NCBI GenBank assembly: GCA_963989385.1
Contig: OZ022499.1
Span: forward strand, 74,546,703-74,610,702
Source of the DNA: Ctena decussata
Taxonomy: Eukaryota; Mollusca; Bivalvia; Lucinida; Lucinidae
Direction of reading: 5' to 3'
Length of the DNA: 64,000 nt
Shown: piece after piece, positions 11,605 to 22,500 of the stretch
Layout: each line of letters opens with the position of its first letter
Position numbering within the stretch: the stretch's first letter is position 1
Notes under the pieces: generated by a model
Told to the model about the DNA's origin: nothing
Seen by the model: the letters and a program-made list of their open reading frames with translations, nothing else
Database searches by the model: none
Position numbers and translations under genes: made by a program

Positions 11605-12915
11605 TTGAAACAAAACGTTTCTTTTAAAAAGTGCCCATGTTTAGATATTTTCAACTGTATTTTACAGTTATTTATAGTCATCTTGAACAGGCTTAAGCCA
11701 CAAGCCGAAGAGATAATCGCTGAGGAACAGGCTGGGTTCCGAGCAGGAAGGAGCACCACAGAACAGATCTTCAACCTTAGAATCCTGTGTGAAAAGTATA
11801 TCCAACATCAACAGAATCTGTACCATGTCTCCATTGATTTCAAAAAAGCCTTTGACAGGATATGGCATGCAGCCTTATGGGCCACCATGAGGAAGTACAA
11901 TACCAATGCAAACCTAGTTCGCACCATTGAGCAGCTATACGACAAGGCTACAAGTGCTGTCCTGATAAATGGCAGCACAACAGAATGGTTCAGAACAGCA
12001 GTTGGAGTAAGACAAGGATGTCTTCTGTCACCCACCCTCTTCAACATTTTTCTCGAACGGATCATGTCTGATGCTCTGGAAGAACATGACGGAAAGGTTA
12101 GCATAGGCGGCAGAAATTTTACAAACCTGCGGTTTGCCGATGACATAGACGCTCTAGCTGAGGAAGAGCAGGAACTAGAAGCTCTAGTTGAAAGTCTCGA
12201 CCAAACCTGCACAAGGTATAAGATGGAGATAAGTGCTGAGAAGACCAAACTGATGACAAACAGCGCAGATGGCATCCAGAGGGAGATCAAGATAAAGGGG
12301 CAGAAGCTGGGTACTGTAAGCAGCTTCAAATACCTTGGAGCAGTTGTCTCAGATGATGGCTCAAAACAGGAGGTTCTCTCAAGGATAGCACAAGCCACTT
12401 CAGCTCTTACCAAGCTGAAACCAATTTGGAGAGACAACAACATATCTCTTGGATCAAAGGTGAAACTTATGCGCTCCCTTGTCATTTCCATATTTCTGTA
12501 TGCCTGTGAATCGTGGACCTTGACAGCAGAGTTAGAGAAAAGAACGCAGGCCTTTGAGATGAGATGCTACCGAAGGTTACTGAACATTTCGTACAAGGAC
12601 CATACAACCAATGAGGAGGTTCGCAGGAAGATCCAAGCAGCCATTGGAGAACACGATGAACTCCTGACGCTGGTCAAGAAACGGAAACTAAGGTGGTTTG
12701 GCCACGTCTCAAGGTCTTCTGGTTTAGCAAAGACAATTCTTCAGGGCACAGTGAAAGGAAAAAGAAGAAGAGGAAGACAGAAGAAGAGGTGGGAAGACAA
12801 TATCAAGGAGTGGACAGGATTGGATTTTGCCAGCTCAACTAGGGCAGCTGAAGACAGGACAAGGTGGAAAGGGATTGTTTTGAAGTCATCTGTGGTGCCC
12901 CAACGACCTAGTTAG
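11605..12915 (+). CDS. LINE reverse transcriptase, C-terminal part
   Basis: About 413 of the 436 residues come from the LINE; the first ~24 residues read flanking DNA upstream of 11676. Visible reverse-transcriptase features, in order, are QAGFRAGRSTTEQI, the SIDFKKAFDRIWH motif with its catalytic Asp, GVRQGCLLSPTLFN, and the LRFADDIDALAE box carrying the catalytic Asp pair (F-A-D-D). A thumb-like region follows (KYLGAVVSDDGS), then the C-terminal segment with RRLLNISYKDH, KLRWFGHVSRSSG and GRQKKRWEDNIKEWTG. In the family this enzyme copies the element's RNA into DNA at a nicked target. Here the N-terminal endonuclease is absent and no start belonging to the element remains, so the frame is a fragment that probably has no autonomous activity. 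The clade within the LINEs was not settled. Confidence 0.88.
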   Translation: MKQNVSFKKCPCLDIFNCILQLFIVILNRLKPQAEEIIAEEQAGFRAGRSTTEQIFNLRILCEKYIQHQQNLYHVSIDFKKAFDRIWHAALWATMRKYNTNANLVRTIEQLYDKATSAVLINGSTTEWFRTAVGVRQGCLLSPTLFNIFLERIMSDALEEHDGKVSIGGRNFTNLRFADDIDALAEEEQELEALVESLDQTCTRYKMEISAEKTKLMTNSADGIQREIKIKGQKLGTVSSFKYLGAVVSDDGSKQEVLSRIAQATSALTKLKPIWRDNNISLGSKVKLMRSLVISIFLYACESWTLTAELEKRTQAFEMRCYRRLLNISYKDHTTNEEVRRKIQAAIGEHDELLTLVKKRKLRWFGHVSRSSGLAKTILQGTVKGKRRRGRQKKRWEDNIKEWTGLDFASSTRAAEDRTRWKGIVLKSSVVPQRPS

Positions 12916-12942
12916 GTTATGGGATAGAATAGAATAGAATAG
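11676..12942 (+). mobile_element. 5'-truncated non-LTR retrotransposon (LINE)
   Basis: Homology to the antisense copy at 21361-23515 begins near 11676 with TAGTCATCTTGAACAGGCTT. The element ends with a (TAGAA)n tail at 12926-12941, the usual 3' tail of a target-primed insertion. The endonuclease and the first part of the reverse transcriptase are missing. The remaining coding sequence is uninterrupted, so the insertion is fairly young. Confidence 0.9.
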
Positions 12943-13427
12943 ATAAATTTATCAATGTAACAGCCTTTAAAATGATGATCAACATTTATCTAGGTCTATT
13001 GTTAGGTTATTTGCATACACATAAAAAGTTGCATTCAGTGACACCTGTATGACTGTTAATCTTCTTGATTGTGATGCATACATGGACATGAGTTTAGCTG
13101 TTTCATTAAATTACTGTACTTCTCTTCACTTAAGCTTAAAATTCATAATAGATTTAATAGACAAAAACAAGAACATGACAACATAAAATCCTGAAAGTAA
13201 GTTCCCGGTTATATATAAATGAGAAAATGCCAGTGAAACAACTTGATCACGGCAACATTATCATAACATCCCGGGGGTCCATAAACGCTTTCGTAGAAAA
13301 AATACCGTTTTTCATTCCGAGTAATAAATGAGAAAATATAAATAAATGTCTTGTTTTATAGACAGCAAATAACATATACTATTGTAGTTTAACATGATCA
13401 ATACAGGGAACAAACTCGTGTTTTCAG
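12943..13427. other. Interval upstream of GT92 exon 1
   Basis: AT-rich, with no recognisable gene. TATATATAAA lies at about 13208-13217, some 215 bp before the proposed start and could be a TATA box. A polypyrimidine-AG (GTGTTTTCAG) ending at 13427 could instead be a splice acceptor. In the first case the gene starts here; in the second, more upstream exons exist. Confidence 0.35.
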
Positions 13428-13429
13428 AT

Positions 13430-13568
13430 ATGGCTGAGGGTGAGATTGAAAAACTGAAACAAGAACTGGTGGCACTTTCAAGACAAGAAGAATTGCTTCG
13501 AATAAGGCAAGAGGCTGACCTAAAGCGACAGGTAGCGAAGAAAAAGCAGACAATCGCTTCACTCAGGG
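13430..13568 (+). CDS. GT92 gene, candidate exon 1 (coiled coil)
   Basis: Encodes 46 residues starting MAEGEIEKLKQELVAL, with heptad-like Leu spacing and a Lys/Arg/Glu-rich composition typical of a coiled coil. It ends AGGG|GTCAGT at 13568 in phase 1, which matches exon 2. The start is taken at 13430 because GTGTTTTCAG ends at 13427; an in-frame ATG at 13394 would add 12 residues. A coiled coil suits the stem of a Golgi enzyme, but no membrane segment precedes it. It might instead belong to another gene or a retroelement. Confidence 0.45.
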
Positions 13569-16500
13569 GTCAGTGGCTTTTCGCATTTGATGGGGGGATG
13601 AGAAAAATACCGATGATATGTAATATTTTTTGCTATCAGTACAACATTTATTAACTAGGAAGATTAGTGGAGTCGAGGGGAAGTGTGAGGTTGAGGGTAA
13701 AATCATTACTGCATTGATGGTAAAGTTAATGCAACAAAATTAAAGGGGCGTTACATGAAAATCTGCTCGTGTGTACACTAAACTTACCATCCAACACATT
13801 AATGCTTTCACTTTTTAGCTCACCTGAGCCGAAGGCTCAGAAGGTGAGCTTATAGTATAGACTTGGTCCGTCGTCCGTCGTACGTCGTCCGTCGTCCGTT
13901 CACAATTTAAGCATTAATATCTGCTAAAGTAGCAGGCCAATCTTGATCAAACTTTTTGTGTAGCATGGTTGTGGTGGGGGATTGATTGCATATAGTTTTG
14001 GGACAGATTGGTTTAAAACTGTGGTTACCATGGCAACAAAAAGGTCCCATAGACTTATAATGGGGAAAACGTTGTCGGGGCCCTAGCTTCTTCATTTTTG
14101 ATCGCAACTTCTTGTAACTTGCAGGTATCCAGGACAGCCAAAATATCTTGGACCAGTTCGAATTTTGGCCAGGTTGGATCATTCTTTTCAGAGTTACTTG
14201 CCCTTGAGCGATAAAATATTTTCCCATTGACTTATAATGGGGAAAATGTTGTCCGGGCCCTAGCTTCATCATTTTTGATCGCAACTTCTTGTAACTTGCG
14301 GGTAATTAGGACAGCTAAAACATCTCGGACCAGTTCGAATTTGAGTCAGGCTAGATCATTCTTTTCAGAGTTATGTACCCTTGAGCGATGAAATATATAA
14401 TGGGGAAAATGTTGTCCGGGCCCTAGCTTCTTCATTTTTGATCGCAACTTCTTGTTACTTGCAGGCATCCAGGACAGTCAAAACATCTCGGACCAGTTCA
14501 AATTTGGGCCAGGTTGGATCATTATTTTCAGAGTAACATGCCCTTGAGCGATAAAATGTTTTCCCATAGACTTAAAATGGGCAAAATGTTGTCCGGGCCC
14601 TAGCTTCATCATTTTTTATCGCAACTTTTGTAACTTGCAGGTAATCAGGAAAGCTAAAACATCTCGGACCAGTTCGAATTTGAGTCAAGTTGGATCATTC
14701 TTTACAGAGTTACTTGCCCTTGAGCAATGAAATATATAATAGAGAAAATGTTGTCCGGGCCCTAGCTTTTTCATTTTTGATCGCAGCTTCTTGTTGCTTG
14801 CAGGCATCCAGGTCAGTCAAAACATCTCGGACCAGTTCGAATTTGGGCCAAGTTGGGTCATTCTTTTCAGAGTTACTTGCCCTTGAGCGATAAAATATCA
14901 TCCCATAGACTTTTAATGGGGAAAATGTTGTCCGGGCCCTAGCTTCTTCATTTTTAATCGCAACTTCTTGTAAGTTTCAGGTATTCAAGACAGCTAAAAC
15001 ATCTAAGAACAGTTCGAATTTGGGCCAGGTCGGATTATTCTTTTTAGAGTTACTTGCCCTTGAGCAATAAAATATTTTCCCATAGATTTTGTCATTGCTC
15101 TAGCGCCTTGTTTTGTGGACCAAATTCGATTTAATTTCACACAAATAATTAGTATGACAATATATTGAACAAGTTTGCGTTTCAGCGTTCTGGGGTCAAG
15201 ATCAAGGTCACTGTGGCTATTTTTAGAAAAACTTTCTCATCGCTCTAGCACCTTCATTTATGGACTGATTTTAATTAAAACTTCACACAAATGTTTAGTA
15301 TGACAATATCTTAAATAAGTTTGCATTTCAGCAACCTAAGGTCACGGTCAAGGTCACAGTGGCTGTTTTTAGAAAAACTTTATAATTGCTCTAGCACCTT
15401 CATTTGTAGACCGAATTCAGTTTAATTTCACACAAGTGATTAGTATGACAATATCTTGCACAAGTTCGCATTTCAGTGTTCTGGAGTCAAGGTCAAGGTC
15501 ACAGTGGCTTTTTTAGAAAACTTTGTCATCCCTCTAGCTCTTTCATTTATGGAACGATGTTGATTAAAACTTCAAACAAATATTAAGTATGACAATATCC
15601 TGAACAAGCTAGGTTTCAGCGTCCAAAGGTCAGTGTCACAGTTGCTATTTTTAGAAAACCTATGTCATCTCTCTGGCGACTTCATTTATGGACTGATTTT
15701 AATTTAACTTCACATAAATGTTTAGTATGACAATATCTTGAACAAGTTCGCTTTTCAGCATTCTAAGGTCAAGGTCAAGGTCACAGTGGCTATTTTCAGA
15801 AAAACTCTGGCATCGCTCTAGCGCCTTATTTATGGACCAATTTTCATTTAACTTCGCACAAATGCTTAGTATGACATCATCTTTGATAAGTTCTCATTTC
15901 AGCATTCTAGGGCTAAGGTCAAGGTTACAATGGCTATTTTTACTGTCATCTGTGACAAAACAGGTAGGCGGAATTTTTCAGTTACACCGCATGTGCTGTC
16001 TGCAAAGTTTCTTTTGTATTTGATCTAAAACTAGTTGCCGATTATGATGAAACAATATTCTCATATAATATGTACTTGATATTGGTTTGCATAAGAATAC
16101 GCAGAATTTAGAGTATAAAGATTTAGATGTTTCCGAGGACGCCCTCAAGTACATTAAAATAGACTACTACTGACGACTCTAAGGTATTTCACTATGTTGG
16201 TGGTCTACCATGTGTTCAAGTTCGGTAAAACGATATGTAAATTTTGCAAATTTTTACCGCATATACACGAACCATTACCGTTTATCCATGTACACGTAGA
16301 AGCCCTAGTGTAAGTAGCGGCATTATTCAGATGAAAGTGGTGCAGGTCAAAAATTAGGTCACTACATCAAATCTTAGAAGATCTTAGAAAAATCTTGTGT
16401 ACACTCTAGAGGGCACCTTTTTTTTTATCAAATTCATGACACTTAGTCAGACTGTTTATTTTTATGAAATCTAGGGCAGGTTTGTAAGTGGGTAATGTCA

Positions 16501-19500
16501 GGTCAAAAAGTAGGCCACTAAACCAGATATGAGAAAAACCTTGAGTACACTCTAGAGGGCACAGTTTTGATCCAATCTTTGTTCAGAATGTTTATTTGTA
16601 TGTAATTTAGGACAAGGTGCTCTAGTGACCTCCTTTGTTAACCAGTTTTGTGACCAGTATAACCTCACAGCTGTATTGGATTTGTTTGACACCAAAATCT
16701 GCACTCTTCTGAAACCACTGGTTTAAGGCTTGTAACAAATGAGTGAAGTGACAAAATGTGTCTCTTGACAGTAAGATCTCAGGTGAGCTACAGGACCATT
16801 GGTCCTCTTGTTTAGTTCACCAGAGCCGAAGGCTCCGGGGGAGCTTATGGAATAGGCAGTTGTCCGTCGTCGTCTGTGGTATGTCGTCGTCTGTCGTATG
16901 TCGTCTGTCGTATGTCGCCGTCGTCCGTCAACACTTTCAAACGACATCTCCTCTGAAGCCACTGGGCCGATTGGGCCCACATTTCATCTGTAGCATCCTT
17001 GGGCTGGGGGATTGAAAGTGAAAATCGACTGTCTAGTTTGGTTGCTATGGCAACTTAGACTTGTCATTGACATATAATGGGGAAAATTGAAAAATGACAT
17101 TTACTGCCAAGTCATTGCAGATACTTTGACAAAACTTATGTAGAATTGTTCCTTGAGAGGTCTTCTATCAGCTATGTATCTTTTGGTCCACTGCTCCTTA
17201 ATGTATTGGTTGCCATGGTAACCAAAATGCCAAAAAGGGAAAACAAATGCCTACAAAATTATCTCCTCTGAAGCCACCAGGCCGCTGGGGCCGAGATTTC
17301 ACCTGTAGCATCCTTGGGCTGGGGAATTGAAAGTTTATGTTTTATTTGAAAATCGGTTCTTTAGTTTGGTTGCCTTGGCAACTTAGAGTTGCATAGACAT
17401 ATATTGGGGAAAATTGAAAAAAAGGCATTTCCTGCTAAGCCAGTGCAGATATTTTGATAAATTATTTACAGAAATGTTACTAATGTTACTTGAGAAGTCT
17501 TTTATCAGATATATAATTCTTTGGCCTGCTGGTCTTTATATTGGTTGCCATGGAAGCCAAAGGCAAACATGAAAAATAAAATACTTACAAAAATATCTCC
17601 TCTTTAGCCATTTGGCAGATTGGGCCCAGATTTCATCTGTGTCATCCTGGGGCTGGGGGATTGAGAGTTTGTGTTTTTTATGAAAATCGGCTTTTTAGTT
17701 TGGTTGCTATGGCAACTTAGTGTTGCATTGACTTATAATGGTGAAAATTGAAAAATGGCATTTACAGCTAAGCCATTGCAGATATTCTGACAAAACTTTT
17801 ATAGAAATATGTTTTGAGAGGTCTTCTATCAGCCATATGTTTTTGGCCAAATGCTCATTTTTTATTAGTTGGCATGGAAACTAAAATGCAAAAACTTGAA
17901 AAAAATATGATTAAAAATAAGAAACCAAAAGCTCTTTGATGCTGAGACTTTACAGAAATATTCATCATATAAGAAATTTAATGCAGACACTGGCATCTCT
18001 TGCCAGGCCATTGCATATATTTTGACAAACTTTTATAGAAATATTCTTTCAGTAGTCTTCTATCACCTATATGATTTTATGCTCACTGTTCAATTTTATT
18101 TGTTGCCATAGAAATCAAAATGCAACAACAGAAAAATACCTTAAATTATCTCCTTAGTAACCATATGCTCTATGAAGCACAGACTTCATAGACATATTAA
18201 TCATATTAGCCTTTACAGATTTTATGTGTTCCATTGTTGTTGTACAAAGGACATGGTTGGTATGGCAACTTATGATGGAAAAAATGGAATTTATTGCTAA
18301 GCCATTATAGATATTCTGACCTAACATTTTCAGAAATATTCCTGGAATGGTCTTGTAACAGCTCTATGTTCTTTCTGCACACTGCTTATTTCAATCAGTT
18401 GTCATAGTAACCCAAAGGAACAAATAGCAAAAATCCTTTAAAAGTTATCCTTTTTCTGTTGTCACGGCATTCAAAATGTGGAAAATAGTTATACATTTTG
18501 TTATCAAGTCTACAGACTGTCAGACTGAGACTTTGCAATAGTATATTTTGTTTTAGCCTGCACAGATGTGACATCAATTTCGAGGTTGTACATGTATAAG
18601 ATAGCAATTTTGAGCTAGAGATCTGGTGAGCTTTGTGGCCTGTGGGCCTCTTGTTTAAAGATTCCCGTAGAGTCAGTGTGTATTTTTTAAAATGCTTAGT
18701 TGCTGAGTTCTTTCATTTCGGGGTAAAACCTGGAGTAGATTCTGTTTTACGTAATTGTGTTATACTTTTCAGGTAACACAACAGCACTTAAGACCAGGCC
18801 CGAAAAGAGATTTACCCTATCTGAAACAGGAAAACAATTACATACCACTAAAGTAAAACCAGTACCAGCAATATTGCTACCTGTCACAAACACGGAATAT
18901 TTGTATCCGCGTGTGATCCAGTATTCCGGCAGTGCTGTAACAAAACACCGAGAATTTGTTAGAATGAAATTTGGTCCAATATATATTTTTGGTGTGGTTT
19001 CTGGTAATACTTCGAAAGGAACAGAATGGGACATATTCAAAGTATATGGTAGCCTTGAAAATAAAATGTACAGAAAATCTAATTTGAGCTGTTGCTTTCT
19101 GTATAAAATCCATAATCAAACTTTTATCAAGAACGTTGATCATATTGTAAAAACATTCTTTCAAGAGTCTGCACCAATGTCGACCTTTTATATGGCTTGT
19201 CCAAATGTCATGCATTCATATAAAATTGTGCCCATTGGAGTTGGTATTACAGTTGGTAACTTTTCATGCAGCGTCAACAACGTGACATATGTTCAGCCTT
19301 ATTTTCCCACAAGACATCCTAATGAAATAGCTATTGGCACGAAGACCTCGTTTGCAAATATAAGTGCTGAGCTAATAATAGAATGGATGGAAGCCTATAA
19401 GTACCTTGGTGTTGATAAAGTTGTGACGTACTATATTAGTAGCATCAACGAAGACGCCTTAAAGGTGTTGCATTATTATGCATCTACTGGATTACTGGAT

Positions 19501-22500
19501 TTGTCATACTACGAACCAGCTGCTGAAGGTAACTGCCATTTTAATCCATTTTATTCCTTGCGTTCCAGAAGAGACATTCGCAAGCAGTGTAGCCCTGATC
19601 AGACGCTGCAAATTGCGGCGTCTGATCATACGAGGGGTCTGATTGTAGTATAATTTTCCTCTTTTGTCCTTAATATTTGTATTTCATGTAAAAGTCCCCT
19701 CGACTTTTACATGAAATACAAATATTAAGGACAAAAAGAGGAAAAATATACTACAATCAGACACCGCTATAACTGGTAACAAACCGGTCCGTAGTATAAG
19801 GGAGAAGTGTCAGTTAGGCATTAATTGCTTAATAAAATGACCACGTGTCTACATTGTTCAGTTTTTCTAGCCTTGAACCCCGCGATGAAAATAGGCAGTA
19901 CTGTTGTTCTTCTTATTTTCTTTATTTTATTTTTTTTCATGGCATAATTCTGTCATTCAATATACATGTATAGCCATGCCATCAATGCATAAACACAGGT
20001 TATCACTATATATACTGAGAGGATTTAAAACTTCCACTTTTTATATCTGACTGCTGATCTGTTCACTCATGACAGTGTTTAATATTTAACGACAAAATGC
20101 TTGAAACTTATCAAATTTAAAAATTACGCAGTTTATTCGTATCATTTACTTAAATGACGTCAGTAATAGAGCGTTACGTCATTGAAATGCATAAGGCGAT
20201 TTCGGCGTTATCTTATGCAACACTCTTTTCGACCATTTCTTACTGTCTCAATATAGTGACGTCATCCACGTTGATTGCAAGTATCATTGCAGATGATGCT
20301 GTCGCGCAAAGCCTATTACGGAGACGGCGTCGACGTAAGTTAACGTCATGATCTCTGATTTTTAATCTCGGTAAGGTGCTTTTCTGACGGTTTTATGAGC
20401 TTCCTGTAAACTGTGCACGTCGCCTGTGATTTTAAATTGCCGCAATTAGCACATAAAATTGTCCCGCGACGTCACATTTTGAAAGTTCAGCATTTATCTA
20501 TTCCAAAACTCTGCACCTGTTTGCGATGTTTTGGCGCGGTATGCCAAATAAAGCCACAGGCCGAGTTCAAACTCTTAAAATTCAATTTGATATTGTAAGA
20601 TAAATGTTTTTTTTAGAAAACTGTATACATGAAGTTATTTACCCTTATGCAAACAGTACTAAGACCACAAAGAACACGTGCATATTCCTGACCGATTCGG
20701 TTGAACGATTTCAAATTCGGTATATGGATATAATCAGGTATAAGAGAATATATATTTTGTAAAATTTCGGTTGACATAGCTGCATTCATTTTTGAGATAT
20801 TCAAAATTAATGGGTAGAAGTTTTTAAATCCCTTCAGTATATTTAACCATCAAACAGCAGATATCCAATCGTCTCCGTGATTCTTAAAAGCTCCCTGGCT
20901 AGTGGTTGAACACAGCCGAAATTTTGTAATCGATCATCGATTCTTAGAAATGATCGATGATCCAGTACACAGCGATTAATAAAACTGTTATAAAGGCTAT
21001 ATGAGCCGCGACACGAGAAAACCAACAGTGTGGTTGTGCGCCCAGCGCAGACTCAGATTAGCCTGGGCATCCGCCCAGTCTGATCAGAGCCTTCGCTGTC
21101 CGCATGAAGGTAGCTTAGACACTTAGCTACCCTTTAAGTGTACTGTGAAGACTCATATCTGAATGGGCGGTTGCCCAGGCTGATCTGAGTCTTCGCTGGG
21201 CGCACAACCACATTGTTGGTTTTCTCGTGTCGCGGCTCATAAATAATAAACACAAGGTTTTGCTACGTTTACATATATATATATACATATATTGCATCTC
21301 GACAAAGAAGTCCATAGAATATGCTTAAAGCATTTTCTATCGCATTTTAGTCGAGCTGCAATTCTATTCTTTTCTATTCTATCCTATAACCCTACTAGGT
21401 CGTTGGGACACCACAGTTGACTTCGAAACAATCCGTTTCTACCTTGTCCTCTTTTCAGCTACCCTAGTTGAGCTCGCAAAATCCATCCCTGTCCACTCTT
21501 TTATATTGTCTTCCCCCCTCTTCTTCTATCTACCTATTCTTTTTTTTCCTTTCACTGTGTCCTATACAAGCGTCTTTGCTAAACCAGAGGACCTTCAGAC
21601 GTGGCCAAACCACCCTGGTTTCCGTTTCTGAGTTCATCATGTTCTCCAATGGCTGCTTGGATCTTTCTGCGAGCCTTCTCATTGGTTATATGGTCCTTGT
21701 ACGAAATGTTCAGTAACCTTCGGTAGCATCTGATCTCAAACACCTGCGTTCTTTTCTTTAACTCTTCTGTCAAGGTCCACGATTCACAGGCATACAGAAA
21801 TATGGAAATGACAAGGGAGCGCATAAGTTTCACCTTTGATCCAAGAGATATGTTATTATCTCTCCAAATTGGTTTCAGCATGGTAAGAGCTGAAAGTGGC
21901 TTGTGCAATCCTTGAGAGAACCTCCTGTTTTGAGCCATCATCTGAGACAACTGCCCCAAGGTATTTGAAGCTTGTTACGGTACCCAGCTTCTGCCCGTTT
22001 ACCTTGATCTCCCTCTGGATGCCATCTGCGCTGTTCGTCATCAGCTTGGTCTTCTCAGCACTGATCTCCAGCTTATACCTTGTGCAAGTTTGGTCGAGAC
22101 TTTCAACTAGAACTTCTAGTCTCTGCTCTTCTTCAGCTAGAGCGTCTATGTTATCGGCAAACCGCAGATTGGTAATGTTACTGCCGCCTATGCTAACCTT
22201 ACCGTCATGTTCTTCCAGAGTATCAGACATGATCCGTTCGAGAAAAATGTTGAAGAGGGTGGGTAACAGAAGACATCCTTGCCTTACTCCAACTGTTGTT
22301 CTGAACCATTCTCCTGTGCTGCCATTTATCAAGACTGCACTTGTAGCCTTGTCGTGTACCTGCTCAACGGTGCGAACTAGATTTGCACTGATATTATACT
22401 TCCGCATGGTGGCCCATAAGGCTGCATGCCATGCCTTGTCAGAGGCTTTTTTGAAATCAATGAAGACTTTGTACAGATTCTGCTGATGTTGGAGATACTT

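Larger units (their letters stand above)
13814..16813 (+). mobile_element. Array-bearing non-autonomous element A
   Basis: It opens with TTTAGCTCACCTGAGC, part of a hairpin (CTCACCTGAGCC pairing with GGCTCAGAAGGTGAG), followed by GTCCGTCGTCCGTCG. It closes with GGTGAGCTACAGGACCATTG and GTCCTCTTGTTT, containing the hairpin GGACC-ATT-GGTCC. The interior is tandem arrays. Terminal hairpins, no target duplication and internal arrays resemble bivalve 'pearl'-type and Helentron-derived (HINE) elements. The class is inference. It lies in GT92 intron 1. Confidence 0.75.

Noticed and set aside
11808..12491. 227-residue frame antisense to the LINE reverse transcriptase
   Set aside because: Shadow of the true plus-strand coding sequence; the same antisense frame appears opposite the second copy at 21896-22486.
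14050..15960. CRISPR array
   Set aside because: Units are 145-170 bp and diverge along their whole length, with no unique spacers; the genome is eukaryotic.
19529..19653. C-terminal extension of the GT92 exon 2 frame
   Set aside because: A good donor (GAAG|GTAACT) precedes it, the phase fits exon 3, and the extension reads palindromic repeat DNA.
19637..19762. microRNA gene
   Set aside because: The palindrome is too long and too perfect for a typical animal pre-miRNA; a foldback transposon explains it better without expression data.
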